In this document: piece by piece, positions 34,237 to 42,980 of the stretch
Numbering within the stretch: position 1 is the first letter of the stretch
Layout: every line of letters starts with the position of its first letter
Assembly (NCBI GenBank): GCA_003140835.1
Contig: PLLA01000117.1
Span: 11,178 to 58,947, forward strand
DNA: 47,770 nucleotides
Reading direction: 5' to 3'
DNA from: Candidatus Tumulicola scandinaviensis
Lineage (GTDB): Bacteria; Vulcanimicrobiota; Vulcanimicrobiia; Vulcanimicrobiales; Vulcanimicrobiaceae
Position numbers and translations under genes: made by a program
Notes under the pieces: generated by a model
What the model was told of the DNA's origin: nothing
Databases searched by the model: none
Seen by the model: only the letters and a program-made list of their open reading frames with translations

Positions 34237-34955
34237 CTCCGACCGTTCAAACGCGGGACCTTTCGCGTCTTTTCCCTACGGGTGGCGAGTTGTTTGCTGC
34301 CATCGACAAGGTCACGTTCGTGCTGAATCCTGGAGAGTTCACCGCCATCATGGGGCCCTCGGGCTCGGGGAAATCAACTTTTATGAACGTTATCGGTTGC
34401 CTCGACCGGGCCACCAGCGGCACCTATTTGCTCGAGGGAACGAACGTTGCGAACCTTAACTCAAACCAGATTGCCGACTTGCGGCGTGCAAAACTCGGAT
34501 TTATCTTTCAGCAGTACAATCTCTTGCCGCGAACTTCGGCACTGGAAAACGCCGAGCTTCCGATGGTTTATGCCGGCGTGTCGGCCGGAGAACGCCGCAA
34601 ACGAGCGCGCCGTGCCCTGATCGACGTTGGGCTCGACGAGCGCCATCATCGATCGATGCCGAGCGAGCTTTCGGGCGGCCAGCAGCAGCGCGTCGCCATC
34701 GCGCGCGCCCTGGTCAACGCTCCGAGCCTGATCCTCGCCGACGAGCCGACCGGCGCGCTCGATTCGAAGACCTCACACGACCTCATGGAACTCTTTCTGC
34801 ACCTCAATCGCGAGCGCGGGATGACGATCCTCATGGTCACACACGAACTCGACATTGCTTTGTACGCGCAGCGGATCGTTTCGTTTCTCGATGGCCGGAT
34901 CGTTAAAGACGAGCCGGTTCCGCGCGCCGGCGTTGCGACGGCGGGAACGCGATGA
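34233..34955 (+). CDS. MacB-type ABC transporter ATP-binding protein
   Basis: 240 residues of the LolD/MacB ATPase class. Walker [15 protein letters not shown]-loop [11 protein letters not shown], signature [16 protein letters not shown], Walker [13 protein letters not shown] and switch VTHE are all intact. ATPase and permease are separate genes here, unlike the fused E. coli MacB. It starts at a GTG overlapping the macA-like stop (GTGA) and ends overlapping the permease start (ATGA). Confidence 0.93.
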   Translation: MTPTVQTRDLSRLFPTGGELFAAIDKVTFVLNPGEFTAIMGPSGSGKSTFMNVIGCLDRATSGTYLLEGTNVANLNSNQIADLRRAKLGFIFQQYNLLPRTSALENAELPMVYAGVSAGERRKRARRALIDVGLDERHHRSMPSELSGGQQQRVAIARALVNAPSLILADEPTGALDSKTSHDLMELFLHLNRERGMTILMVTHELDIALYAQRIVSFLDGRIVKDEPVPRAGVATAGTR

Positions 34956-36184
34956 ATTTGCAACTTGCGGTCACGATTGCTTTTCGGGCGCTCATGCGCA
35001 ATCGCGAACGTTCCCTGTTAACCGTGCTCGGCATCATCATCGGCGTCGCTGCGGTCATCGTCACGGTGGCCATTGGATCCGGCGCCCGCGCCTCGATCGA
35101 GGCGTCGATCGCGAATCTGGGCAGCAACGTCGTAGTGATTCTTCCGGGGAGCACCAGTACCGGCGGCGTCAACGTTGGCATCGGTGCGGCGTCGACTTTG
35201 ACGATTGACGACGGGCTCGCCATCGCGCGGCAGATCAAGCACGTCGCCGCGGTCACGCCGATGGTCACGCTTCGAACGCAGATCATCTCGCAGAGCAACA
35301 ACTGGCAGACCACGGTGACGGGTGCCTCACCGGCGTGGCCGTATATCCGGAACTGGGATTTGGAATCGGGCTCGTTCTTCAACGATGCCGATGTGGCGAC
35401 CAGCGCGAAGGTCGCGGTCGTCGGCGCGACGGTGGCGCGCGAGCTGTTTCCGGGACAAACCGACATCGTCGGTGAACCGATTCGAGTTCGCAACGTTCCG
35501 TTTCGCATCATCGGCGTGCTCGTCTCGCGCGGTCACAACGCGTTCGGCATGGACCAAGACGATACGGTCGTCATCCCGTACAGCGCACTGATGCAGCGTC
35601 TCTCGGTATCGGCTAACGGGCCCAGCGTGATCAGCGCCCTCATGATCTCGATCGACGATCCCGCCAATATCACGCCGACCATCGACCAGGTGTCGCTGCT
35701 GCTTCGGACCCGGCATCGTATCGTGCCTCCGCAAACCGACGACTTTCAGGTTCGCGACCTGGCCGATATCGCAAAAGTCGCGACGTCGACCGGCGTGATG
35801 CTGCAAATCCTCTTGGCCTCGATTGCTACGGTATCCCTGATCGTCGGTGGCATCGGCATCATGAACATCATGCTCGTCTCGGTTACCGAGCGTACGCGCG
35901 AGATCGGACTGCGCATGGCCGTCGGCGCGCGCAACGCGGCGATTCTCTTACAGTTCCTGGTTGAGGCGGCGGTGCTCGCGACCCTGGGCGGCGGCATCGG
36001 CGCGCTGCTCGGCGTTTGTGGCTCGGCGGCTGCGGCCCGGCTCGGCCATTTTCCGTTTTCGATCTCGATTCCGACGATTGCGCTGGCGCTGGCTTTCTCA
36101 GCCGCGATCGGCATAGGTTTCGGATTTTATCCGGCGAGAAAGGCCTCCCATCTCGATCCGATTCTCGCACTCCACGCCGAGTAA
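34952..36184 (+). CDS. MacB-type ABC transporter permease (FtsX-like)
   Basis: 410 residues with the four-helix MacB topology: helix 1 (ERSLLTVLGIIIGVAAVIVT), a large periplasmic domain (about 60-270), and three C-terminal helices (SIATVSLIVGGIGIMNIMLV; FLVEAAVLATLGGGIGALLG; IALALAFSAAIGIGFGFYPA). The TERTREIGLRMAVGAR loop is the classic MacB/FtsX signature. With the two preceding genes it forms a mechanotransmission-type efflux pump; substrates of relatives include macrolides, peptides and lipids. The operon stops here, convergent with the gene at 36190. Confidence 0.93.
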   Translation: MNLQLAVTIAFRALMRNRERSLLTVLGIIIGVAAVIVTVAIGSGARASIEASIANLGSNVVVILPGSTSTGGVNVGIGAASTLTIDDGLAIARQIKHVAAVTPMVTLRTQIISQSNNWQTTVTGASPAWPYIRNWDLESGSFFNDADVATSAKVAVVGATVARELFPGQTDIVGEPIRVRNVPFRIIGVLVSRGHNAFGMDQDDTVVIPYSALMQRLSVSANGPSVISALMISIDDPANITPTIDQVSLLLRTRHRIVPPQTDDFQVRDLADIAKVATSTGVMLQILLASIATVSLIVGGIGIMNIMLVSVTERTREIGLRMAVGARNAAILLQFLVEAAVLATLGGGIGALLGVCGSAAAARLGHFPFSISIPTIALALAFSAAIGIGFGFYPARKASHLDPILALHAE

Positions 36185-36189
36185 CTGGG

Positions 36190-36648
36190 CTACCGCGCGT
36201 CGGCGATCGCGCGCCGAATGTCGTCGAGAAACGCGCGCGCGGTCCGGCGCGCAATTTGGCGGCCGATGACGGCGTCGAATGCCTCGCCGCCTGCGCCCAG
36301 CGGAGGCGCGTACCATCCATCGAGCTCGAGGAAGGTCTCGGCCGGGTCGTGTTCGGCCCAGGTGACGAGCGTGCCCTCGAATGTTGGATACGGACCGCCG
36401 TCTTCGGGCCGCCACGTGATCCGAATGAGGTCGTTGAGATTTTGATCGTCGCGCGCCAGGCGTGCCTCTACCTTGGCTTCGTGCTCCAGCGCGAGTCCCT
36501 CGGCGATGCCTCCGAGCGGCACGCGCAGACCAACGCGCGTGACACCGTCCACCCCGCGGCTCTTAGCGAAAAATGCCTCCAGCCGCGATTGAGCCTCGGC
36601 GATGGGACAAGAAACGGCAATGCGGTCGCGCAGTCGGGTCGTACTCAT
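36190..36648 (-). CDS. Unknown protein, paralogue of the gene at 21324-21824
   Basis: 152 residues, soluble, no signal peptide. It shares WRPEDGGPYPTFEGTL, FLELDGWYAPPLGAGGEAFD and GRQIARRTARAFLDDI with the 166-residue protein at 21324, in the same order and spacing. The N-terminus (RDRIAVSCPIAEAQSRLEAF) also aligns in character with YVECPYDTAQRYLA. Fold likely alpha/beta with a C-terminal helix, possibly SRPBCC-like. The ATG at 36648 was chosen because the 45 codons upstream are out of character and TATGGT stands 6 nt before this ATG. Divergent from the sixA-like gene. Confidence 0.75.
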   Translation of the reverse strand: MSTTRLRDRIAVSCPIAEAQSRLEAFFAKSRGVDGVTRVGLRVPLGGIAEGLALEHEAKVEARLARDDQNLNDLIRITWRPEDGGPYPTFEGTLVTWAEHDPAETFLELDGWYAPPLGAGGEAFDAVIGRQIARRTARAFLDDIRRAIADAR

Positions 36649-36654
36649 GGCTCT

Positions 36655-36660
36655 ACCATA
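36655..36660 (-). promoter_or_regulatory. TATGGT -10-like box 6 nt before start (leaderless candidate)
   Basis: CGTATGGT, then six bases (AGAGCC) and ATG at 36648. No Shine-Dalgarno is present. Same layout as the boxes before the genes at 4806, 32695 and 32800. Confidence 0.35.
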
Positions 36661-36759
36661 CGGGCGAGTCGTGAAGAAGTTGCGAAATTCGATTCTCCGA
36701 GGCTTGGGGAACGGTGCCGGGTGACGGAACTTCGGTTCGCGGTGCCGTAGCAGCGTCCG

Positions 36760-37236
36760 GTGAGGTGCTACTTCCTGCGGCACGGACTGGCGGTGGACTC
36801 GGAACGATGGCCGGGTGACGACGCCGATCGTCCGCTTACCGCCGAAGGCAAAGAGCGAATGGCGCGCGAGGCAAAGACGATCGCAAAACTCGCGCTCGAC
36901 CTCGGCGCGATCGTCACCAGCCCGCTGGTGCGTGCGAAACAGACGGCGCTCATCGTCGCCGATACGCTGAACATGCGTAGCCGGTTAGTCGAAGACCGGC
37001 GGTTGGGCTTCGCCTTCGACGCGAGCGCGCTCGCGGAGATCCTTCGGGAGCGTTCTGGAGCGGCGATCATGCTCGTCGGTCACGAACCGAGTATGAGCCG
37101 GACGATCGGCGCGGTTGTCGGCGGTGCGAGGATCGATTTCAAGAAGGGCAGTCTGGCCTGCCTGAACTTCGAGGATCCGTCTTCGGTTGCAGGGGAGCTC
37201 GTGTGGCTGGTGCCGCCCAAAGTGCTGGCGCTATAA
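36760..37236 (+). CDS. sixA: SixA-type phosphohistidine phosphatase (histidine phosphatase family)
   Basis: 158 residues of the histidine-phosphatase superfamily. The catalytic RHG (FLRHGLAVD, His8) is near the N-terminus, with the TSPLVRAKQTA arginine segment and the second catalytic LVGHEPSMSR His. The short size and lack of inserts match SixA, which removes phosphate from histidine phosphotransfer proteins; relatives also act on other substrates. It starts at a GTG. Any link to the phosphorelay at 18-21 kb is speculative. Confidence 0.85.
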   Translation: MRCYFLRHGLAVDSERWPGDDADRPLTAEGKERMAREAKTIAKLALDLGAIVTSPLVRAKQTALIVADTLNMRSRLVEDRRLGFAFDASALAEILRERSGAAIMLVGHEPSMSRTIGAVVGGARIDFKKGSLACLNFEDPSSVAGELVWLVPPKVLAL

Positions 37237-37282
37237 GGGGCGGAGTCTGACGGGCGAGGCGTTAACACGGAAAGCTTACAGC

Positions 37283-38290
37283 CTATTCGCTACCGAGCAA
37301 ATGACCGCGCTTGGCGGCTAGCGCGCGTAAGTTCGTTTGCGGTCGAGCACCGAAGTGGCTGATGACCTCGGCCGCGGCGAAGCTGCCGAGTCGGCCGCAC
37401 TCGCGAAGCGGCAGACCGTGCGTTAATCCGAACAGAACGCCCGCTGCATACAGATCGCCGGCCCCGGTCGTGTCGACGACGCCGCCGGCCCGTTCCGTTG
37501 CGACGTCGATGACGTCGTCTTGGGTGACGATCGTCGACCCATCCGGTCCGCTGGTGATCGCGACGATCTCGGTCAACGAACGAAGACGCGCGATGGCAGT
37601 TTCGAGGCGATCGGTTTCGAAAAGCTCCGCAATCTCGGCCCGATTGCCGAAAAGAACGTCGACGTGGTGGTCGATCAGATGAAGAAATTCGACGCGGTGA
37701 CGGACGACGCAAAACGGGTCTGAAAGCGACAGCGCGACTTTCCGGCCGGCTCCATGGGCGATCTCGGCAGCGATGTGAAACGCTCGTTGCGCGGACGGCG
37801 CGTCGTACAAGTATCCTTCCAGATACGTGATCGCAGCGGCGCGAATCATCGCCGCATCGACGTCATCGGGGCCTAGGCTCGCGGCGGCGCCGAGGAACGT
37901 GTTGAGCGTACGCTGGGAATCCGGCGTTACCAAGACGAGACACCGCGCCGTTGCCGGGCCCCCGTTTGCCGCCGGCGTCGGGAAGTGCGCGCCGACCGCC
38001 GTAATATCGTGCCGGAATTCGCGGCCCAACGCGTCGTCGCGCACCTTTCCGATGAAGCCGGTTCGGCCGCCGAACGAAGCGATACCGGCGACGGTATTGC
38101 CGGCAGAGCCTCCCGAGGTAACGACCGCGGCTCCCATGGCGGCATAAATCGTCTCCGCCTGTGGCTCGTCGATCAATGCCATCGTGCCCTTGCGCATGCC
38201 GTGTTCTGAAAGGAAGGCATCGTCGGCCGAAGCGATGACGTCGACGATCGCGTTACCGATGCCGACCACGTCGAGCGGATCAAAGAGCAT
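37283..38290 (-). CDS. PfkB-family sugar/nucleoside kinase (adenosine kinase-like)
   Basis: 335 residues. PfkB signatures: GGSAGNTVAGIASFGGRTGF in the N-terminal half (substrate site, G-G motif) and the C-terminal VDTTGAGDLYAAGVLFGL with the catalytic Asp and anion hole. GIGNAIVDVIASADDAFL at the start is the pattern of bacterial adenosine-kinase-like PfkBs, so adenosine, ribose or another sugar is the likely substrate. The ATG at 38290 is preferred to one five codons upstream since AAAGGA lies 6 nt before it. Divergent from the exported protein at 38412. Confidence 0.9.
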   Translation of the reverse strand: MLFDPLDVVGIGNAIVDVIASADDAFLSEHGMRKGTMALIDEPQAETIYAAMGAAVVTSGGSAGNTVAGIASFGGRTGFIGKVRDDALGREFRHDITAVGAHFPTPAANGGPATARCLVLVTPDSQRTLNTFLGAAASLGPDDVDAAMIRAAAITYLEGYLYDAPSAQRAFHIAAEIAHGAGRKVALSLSDPFCVVRHRVEFLHLIDHHVDVLFGNRAEIAELFETDRLETAIARLRSLTEIVAITSGPDGSTIVTQDDVIDVATERAGGVVDTTGAGDLYAAGVLFGLTHGLPLRECGRLGSFAAAEVISHFGARPQTNLRALAAKRGHLLGSE

Positions 38291-38411
38291 GGGCCTTCCT
38301 TTCATCGTGGCAGCGTGTTTCCCCCGAGGCAGTCGGGCGGGAGCGTCGAGCGCCGGCGCGAACCTAAACGTGCAACGGTTGCTACGCGGCGACCCGGGAG
38401 GAGTGGCTCTG

Positions 38412-38876
38412 ATGGCTGGTCGTTTTTCTCATTTCCGAAACATTGGAATCGCAGTCGCGATTGTGGGACTCGCCTTTTGGGCGCAGGCGCCGGCTCGCGC
38501 CGAAGGCACGGCCCGCATTCAACAAGCCGATGGAACGGTCAACACGTACCACAACGTGAAGATCAAGATCGTGCAAAAGACGTTGACCATGACGTCGCCT
38601 GACGGCAAAGGGACGCTGATGATTTACCGGGCGGCATGTTCCTATCAGGGCGACATCCTCGCGTGCCTGCCGACCGGTACGACCTTGATTCAAGGCGGTA
38701 CGGTAAATCCTATCAAGCTCGTCAGTGGAACGGTGTATGCCAACATGACCGGCGAGCCGCACAACCTGGCGATGTCGTCGACTAAAGTTCCAGCGCACGG
38801 CATTCTGATGTCGTTGAAAACGCAGCGTGGCACGTACGTTACGCTGAGTGGCACGCTCGATGAGGTGAAGCAATGA
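38412..38876 (+). CDS. Exported protein of unknown function
   Basis: 154 residues with a signal peptide (FRNIGIAVAIVGLAFWAQAPARA). The mature domain of about 125 residues is strand-rich (VNTYHNVKIKIVQKTLTMTS, GTYVTLSGTLDEVKQ) with two Cys (about 76 and 85) that may form a disulfide. No family recognised. GGGAGGAG stands about 8 nt before the ATG. It overlaps the next gene by ATGA, so the pair is made together, likely as partner proteins of the cell envelope. Confidence 0.75.
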   Translation: MAGRFSHFRNIGIAVAIVGLAFWAQAPARAEGTARIQQADGTVNTYHNVKIKIVQKTLTMTSPDGKGTLMIYRAACSYQGDILACLPTGTTLIQGGTVNPIKLVSGTVYANMTGEPHNLAMSSTKVPAHGILMSLKTQRGTYVTLSGTLDEVKQ

Positions 38877-39685
38877 AATATTTGGCGTTGTTCCTGGCGC
38901 TCGCCGTGCTGTCGCAAGCGCCTATCGCCGCCTCCGCGCAGCGCGGAGGTCGCGGTGGCGGCGGGGGCCGAGGCGGGGGCGGCATGCGCGCTCCGGCGGC
39001 CCGCCCGATGCCGGCCCAGCGCCCGTCCGGCGGCGGCGGCTTTAATTTTAGTCAAGATACGCGTCCCGCGTCGCGTCCGCAACCGGCGCAGCGCCCCAGT
39101 CAGCCGAATAACCGCCCGAACAACGGCAACAACAATAACAATAACCGGCCCAACTACGGCAATAATAACAACCGGCCGAACAATGGGAACAACAATAACA
39201 ACAACCGGCCAAACAACGGGAACAACAATAACAACAACCGGCCGAACAACGGCAATAACGTCAATAGCGGGAATCATAACAACGTCAACGTGAGCGGGAA
39301 CACCGTAAACCGTACGGTGATCAACAACCCGGTCTACGTAAACAATAGCGCCTGGGGATGGAATCACGGCGTCGCATGGGCGCCGGCGCCGTACTACTGG
39401 GGCGGAGGGTTCTGGGGCGCCATGGCAATCGGTGCCACATCCGCGGCAATCTACGGCTCGATCGTTGCGAATAACGTCACCTATACCTCGTATCAGGTCC
39501 AGCCGAGTACTCCGGGCTCGACGTTTCTCTCGAACTATCAACTCGTGCAAGTTCAGTGCGGACCGCCCAACCTGGTGGTGGTCTACGGCCCGCAGAACAG
39601 CGTGATCTGCGCGAACCCGAACGATCTGGTCGCGGCCGGCAACTACACGCTCAACACGGATACGCTATCGATTGCCTCCATGTAA
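38873..39685 (+). CDS. Exported Gly/Asn-rich repeat protein
   Basis: 270 residues. Signal peptide (YLALFLALAVLSQAPIAASA), then a Gly/Arg-rich stretch, a Pro/Gln/Arg region, and an Asn-rich tandem repeat (RPNNGNNNNNN, residues about 79-129). A structured C-terminal domain follows (WGWNHGVAWAPAPYYWGGGF; MAIGATSAAIYGSI; two Cys at about 223 and 243). The C-terminal part resembles envelope proteins with a short glycine-zipper-like membrane segment. The repeat length probably varies between strains. Coupled to the preceding gene (ATGA). Confidence 0.8.
   Translation: MKYLALFLALAVLSQAPIAASAQRGGRGGGGGRGGGGMRAPAARPMPAQRPSGGGGFNFSQDTRPASRPQPAQRPSQPNNRPNNGNNNNNNRPNYGNNNNRPNNGNNNNNNRPNNGNNNNNNRPNNGNNVNSGNHNNVNVSGNTVNRTVINNPVYVNNSAWGWNHGVAWAPAPYYWGGGFWGAMAIGATSAAIYGSIVANNVTYTSYQVQPSTPGSTFLSNYQLVQVQCGPPNLVVVYGPQNSVICANPNDLVAAGNYTLNTDTLSIASM
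39107..39259 (+). repeat. In-gene tandem repeat encoding RPNNG-(N)n units
   Basis: About five units of 27-33 bp built from AAC/AAT codons with a CGG/CCG punctuation (RPN[N/Y]G then four to six Asn). The units differ mainly in synonymous AAC/AAT choice and in length, as expected from slippage. It lies inside the exported protein at 38873. Confidence 0.85.
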
Positions 39686-39697
39686 AGGCGAGGAAGC

Positions 39698-41509
39698 TCA
39701 ATACGGGAGTGGCGTGTCGGTGGACATAGCGGTCATATGCCAGCGCACGTTGTCGAAGAAGGTCCGTTCGCTGACGTTGCCGGCGAGCGCTCGAAACGCC
39801 GGATCGGTTTGGTTCCAATACGCGATCAGTGCCGACGCGTACTCGTATTCCTTCACGATGTCCGAATGTTCGACGCCGGCGGCGTCGGTGCCCAAGAGAC
39901 AGCGGACATGCCGTTCCAGGAGATATTTCAACGAGGCATTTCCGAGGATCGAGCCGACCGCGAGCTCGTCGTTCGGATCTTTGACGAGAACGCCGAGCAG
40001 GTCGTTGAGGGCGAAGTTCGTTTCCTCGTTGGCGAGCAACGGTGCGACCTCGTCGCGCATGACCGCGGATCGTCCGAGAGGCATGCGCGATATCGGATAC
40101 GCTCCGGTCGCGACGTTGCTTTCCAAATTGACGTCGGCCTCGACGCTTTCGTCGTGCATCGCGGCGGCCTGCGCGTCGTTCGCCCACGTGTCGTGGGCGA
40201 GGCGAAAGACCACGTAGTTTCGAACATCGGGATGCTCGCTCTCGAACTGAGCGATTGCACCGAGGAGCCAGGTGATGTTCAACCCCGCTTCGGCAGCGTT
40301 GCTCAGCGTCGTCGGGAACGCGGCGAAAGCGCTTTCAAACGTCCACGGCTGCGCCGGCGGCACCGGCGCGTAGTCGATGACGCCCCCTTCCCCGACGTGC
40401 GTGTGGACCAGCAGTTTTCCGTGCCATCCCATCGAGCGGCGCGCTTTGGCGGCGTCGTATACCGCTGAGACCAACTGACGGTAGTACGCCATGCCGTCCG
40501 CCGTAAAGCAGGTTGTTTCCGGGCCCGCGGTGTCGATGCCGACCACGCTGTCGTAGAACGGTGCTCGGCGCGCATCGTCGATGACCGGCTTTCCCGCATC
40601 GTCCTCACCGAGGAGTGCGTGGTAAATCGTTGCGGGGGCGGTCCGCAACGCCGAGGGAAGCGCGACCGGCTCGCAGCGGCCGGTTTTCGACCACTCGCTG
40701 TATTGGGTTCCACCCGGAAGGGTCGCAAGCTCCGAGGTGTGCGTCATCAGCACGATTTTTATCACCGGCGTGGCCCGGCCCATCGTCCGCAAGGCGGCCG
40801 TCACGCCGGGTTCGCTGCCTGCGTCCATCGCGCACGCGATCGTATTCAGGCGATCCGAGCTGCCGTGTGCGAATCCCCAGCCGCCGATGAACGGGAGAGA
40901 CTGCTCCGAGATTGCGATGTTGGTAGCGGCGAGGTCCAGGACGGTGGCCCGGCACAGGTCCTCGCTCAGACGTCGCCCGTCACCAGCGTAAAATTTCGCG
41001 GCGAGATAATCGTACGCGGGTCCACCCCGAAAAGCATACGCGCTGTCGAATTCGGACCACGGCGTCGCGGTGAGAATGCGCTCGAGCGCACCGTCGAGAT
41101 CGACGACGTTGCCGGAAACGCGATCCCGATAGATGACGAGCGCGGCCCGCGCGCCTAAGGAGAAGCGCTGTCCGTCGGGCGGCGAGAAGAGCCGGTTCCC
41201 GAGCGTCGCCTGATGGGCCGGGTACCATACGCCGGCAAGATATCGGTACAGCGCAAGCCGGTCGTCGAAGGTCACCGCGTGCGACGAGGCCGCCATGCGA
41301 GCGATGTAGGCCGGCAGATTTGCATACGCGTAGTACGGAAGAATTCCGGTGAAGTGATTGTGCGCGTCGAAATAGGCCGGCTCTCGACCCGAACCCCGAG
41401 CAGCCTCGGGGTACACGGCTGCATCGGCGCCGGTTCCCGCGAAGAGGATGACCGATCCCAGAAGCGCGACCTGGGTTAGCGCGAAGATTGCACGCAGCGC
41501 GCCGCTCAC
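39698..41509 (-). CDS. Exported adenosine-deaminase-fold metal hydrolase
   Basis: 603 residues with a signal peptide/anchor (IFALTQVALLGSVILFAGTG). Motifs in the order of adenosine deaminase: DAHNHFTG (His50, His52), VHTHVGEGG (His371, Glu374; ADA HAGE), RLAHDTW (His439; ADA GHG) and LLGTDAAGVEH (Asp542; ADA TDDP). This set gives the Zn ligands and catalytic Glu. It is much longer than ADA (~350), the extra part lying between motifs 1 and 2, so the substrate may not be a nucleoside. I start at a GTG (41509) that overlaps the LprI-like stop (GTGA) and begins the signal peptide. Confidence 0.75.
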   Translation of the reverse strand: MSGALRAIFALTQVALLGSVILFAGTGADAAVYPEAARGSGREPAYFDAHNHFTGILPYYAYANLPAYIARMAASSHAVTFDDRLALYRYLAGVWYPAHQATLGNRLFSPPDGQRFSLGARAALVIYRDRVSGNVVDLDGALERILTATPWSEFDSAYAFRGGPAYDYLAAKFYAGDGRRLSEDLCRATVLDLAATNIAISEQSLPFIGGWGFAHGSSDRLNTIACAMDAGSEPGVTAALRTMGRATPVIKIVLMTHTSELATLPGGTQYSEWSKTGRCEPVALPSALRTAPATIYHALLGEDDAGKPVIDDARRAPFYDSVVGIDTAGPETTCFTADGMAYYRQLVSAVYDAAKARRSMGWHGKLLVHTHVGEGGVIDYAPVPPAQPWTFESAFAAFPTTLSNAAEAGLNITWLLGAIAQFESEHPDVRNYVVFRLAHDTWANDAQAAAMHDESVEADVNLESNVATGAYPISRMPLGRSAVMRDEVAPLLANEETNFALNDLLGVLVKDPNDELAVGSILGNASLKYLLERHVRCLLGTDAAGVEHSDIVKEYEYASALIAYWNQTDPAFRALAGNVSERTFFDNVRWHMTAMSTDTPLPY

Positions 41510-42102
41510 CAAAACTGTTCGCCGATCCAGCCATCCTCGAGATCGGCGACGCGTCCGCGGTCGAGTTCTGAGAGACAAGCTCCTCCTTCAATCGAACAGG
41601 CTTTTTCGCGGTAGGCTAACCACGCGCGTTGCGCTGACGTCAACGCCGCTCGTTGGGCAGGTGTAATTCGGCCGCAAAAAAGGCCGTAGACGCGATCGAG
41701 CTCTGCCGAGGCGGCCCGAGAAACCGGCTCGGGGGGCGTCGCGGTATGGCCATTGGTAGATAGCGCTTCCAGCATAGCTTGCAGACGCTCGTCGCGCGCT
41801 CGAGTCATCCGGTCCGCGCATTCCGATACGATCATCGGAGCAATGCTGCCGCCGGCGTAAAGCGACGCTTCAAACGCGCAGGTTGCGTTGCGGGCCGCGA
41901 CCCAGGCGGCTTGTACGCCGGCGAGCGGTTTCGTGCCGACGCCAACGGCGCGCAGTTCGTAAGCGACGCGCGCGGTGGTGACGCGCAGGTGCGAATCGGC
42001 CTGTTGCGCCCGGGCTGCCCAGCATGCGTCGAGATCCATTTGCGTGCCGGCAGCCGCGCACGGCGCCGCGGTTGCTGCGGCCAACACGATGCCGTAGATC
42101 AT
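41506..42102 (-). CDS. Exported LprI-like (DUF1311) protein with duplicated domain
   Basis: 198 residues; short signal peptide (MIYGIVLAAATAAPCAAA). Two DUF1311 units follow: VQAAWVAARNATCAFEASLY...C and LTSAQRAWLAYREKACSIEG...C. Each has the W-x(6)-C...C pattern of the LprI lysozyme-inhibitor-like family. Only a minority of the family has been shown to inhibit lysozyme, so the activity is unproven. Good GAGGGAG ribosome site 6 nt before the ATG. It is coupled to the deaminase-fold gene by GTGA, indicating a joint envelope function. Confidence 0.85.
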   Translation of the reverse strand: MIYGIVLAAATAAPCAAAGTQMDLDACWAARAQQADSHLRVTTARVAYELRAVGVGTKPLAGVQAAWVAARNATCAFEASLYAGGSIAPMIVSECADRMTRARDERLQAMLEALSTNGHTATPPEPVSRAASAELDRVYGLFCGRITPAQRAALTSAQRAWLAYREKACSIEGGACLSELDRGRVADLEDGWIGEQFW

Positions 42103-42158
42103 TGGGTCTCCCTCGAATAGCGTAGGAGTCGTCCGCTTGAAACTTCAAAGCCTCTACC

Positions 42159-42980
42159 ATGCCCGATTCGCTGAATCCCTCGGACGTAAGCCCTACGACC
42201 GACCACGTGGTGGTGGACGTTCCCGGTTGGGAGAAAGTCAAGCCGCGCATTCCCGATACGCAGCAACGGCGGACGCTCGAAAAGCAGCGCAGCGTCCGCG
42301 AAGTGGTGTTCGGCGTGCAGGACGGCATTCTGACGACGCTCGGAATCATAACCGGCGTCGGCGTCGCCGAAGGAGAACGGGCTGCCGTGATCATTAGCGG
42401 CTTCCTCGCGCTGCTCGCGGGGGCGCTCTCGATGGGCGTCGGAGAGTACCTCGGCCGCAAAGCGGAGCGTGAAGTCGTCGCGGCAACCATCGAGATGGAA
42501 AAACGCGAAATGGCGGCGGATCCTCAGGCCGAGTTCGCCGAGCAAGTCGCTTACTATAAGGTCAAAGGCTTCAGTGCCGACGAGGCTCAGATGATCGTAC
42601 GGCGACTGACCCAGCATCCCGACATCTATTTGTACGAAATGGTGCGTGACGAATTCGGCATTGACCCGCGAGTTGCCGACGATGCCGGCTTGCGCGGACC
42701 AATCGCCATGGGCGGCTCGTATGCCATCGGGTCGTTGGTTCCGATCGTGGCGTTCTTGCTGCCGCTGTCCATGCACGTCGCGATCGGGACGTCGCTCGCT
42801 TGCGCCGTGGTTGGGCTGTTCGCCGTCGGCTTCTTCGCCGCCAAGTTAAGCTTGCGCAATCCTTGGATCAAAGGTCTCGAGATCGTTTCGTACGGCTGTG
42901 TCATTTTCGGACTATCGTACTTGGCCGGACACTTTATTCCACCGCTCTTCGGGCACGCTCCGGTTTCGGTCGGCGGGTGA
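42159..42980 (+). CDS. VIT1/CCC1-family membrane transporter
   Basis: 273 residues. After a hydrophilic N-terminus, [20 protein letters not shown] and [20 protein letters not shown] are the paired first-half signature helices of VIT1/CCC1 Fe2+/Mn2+ transporters. A cytosolic helical hairpin with many acidic residues follows ([14 protein letters not shown], the metal-binding domain), then three more helices including a short final one. It should move Fe/Mn out of the cytoplasm. Its stop overlaps the CopA-type start by one base (TGATG), so the two metal proteins form one unit. Confidence 0.88.
   Translation: MPDSLNPSDVSPTTDHVVVDVPGWEKVKPRIPDTQQRRTLEKQRSVREVVFGVQDGILTTLGIITGVGVAEGERAAVIISGFLALLAGALSMGVGEYLGRKAEREVVAATIEMEKREMAADPQAEFAEQVAYYKVKGFSADEAQMIVRRLTQHPDIYLYEMVRDEFGIDPRVADDAGLRGPIAMGGSYAIGSLVPIVAFLLPLSMHVAIGTSLACAVVGLFAVGFFAAKLSLRNPWIKGLEIVSYGCVIFGLSYLAGHFIPPLFGHAPVSVGG

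Noticed and set aside
39107..39259. Possible CRISPR-like array
   Set aside because: The units are in-frame codon repeats (Asn/Gly/Arg/Pro) with no unique spacers between them.
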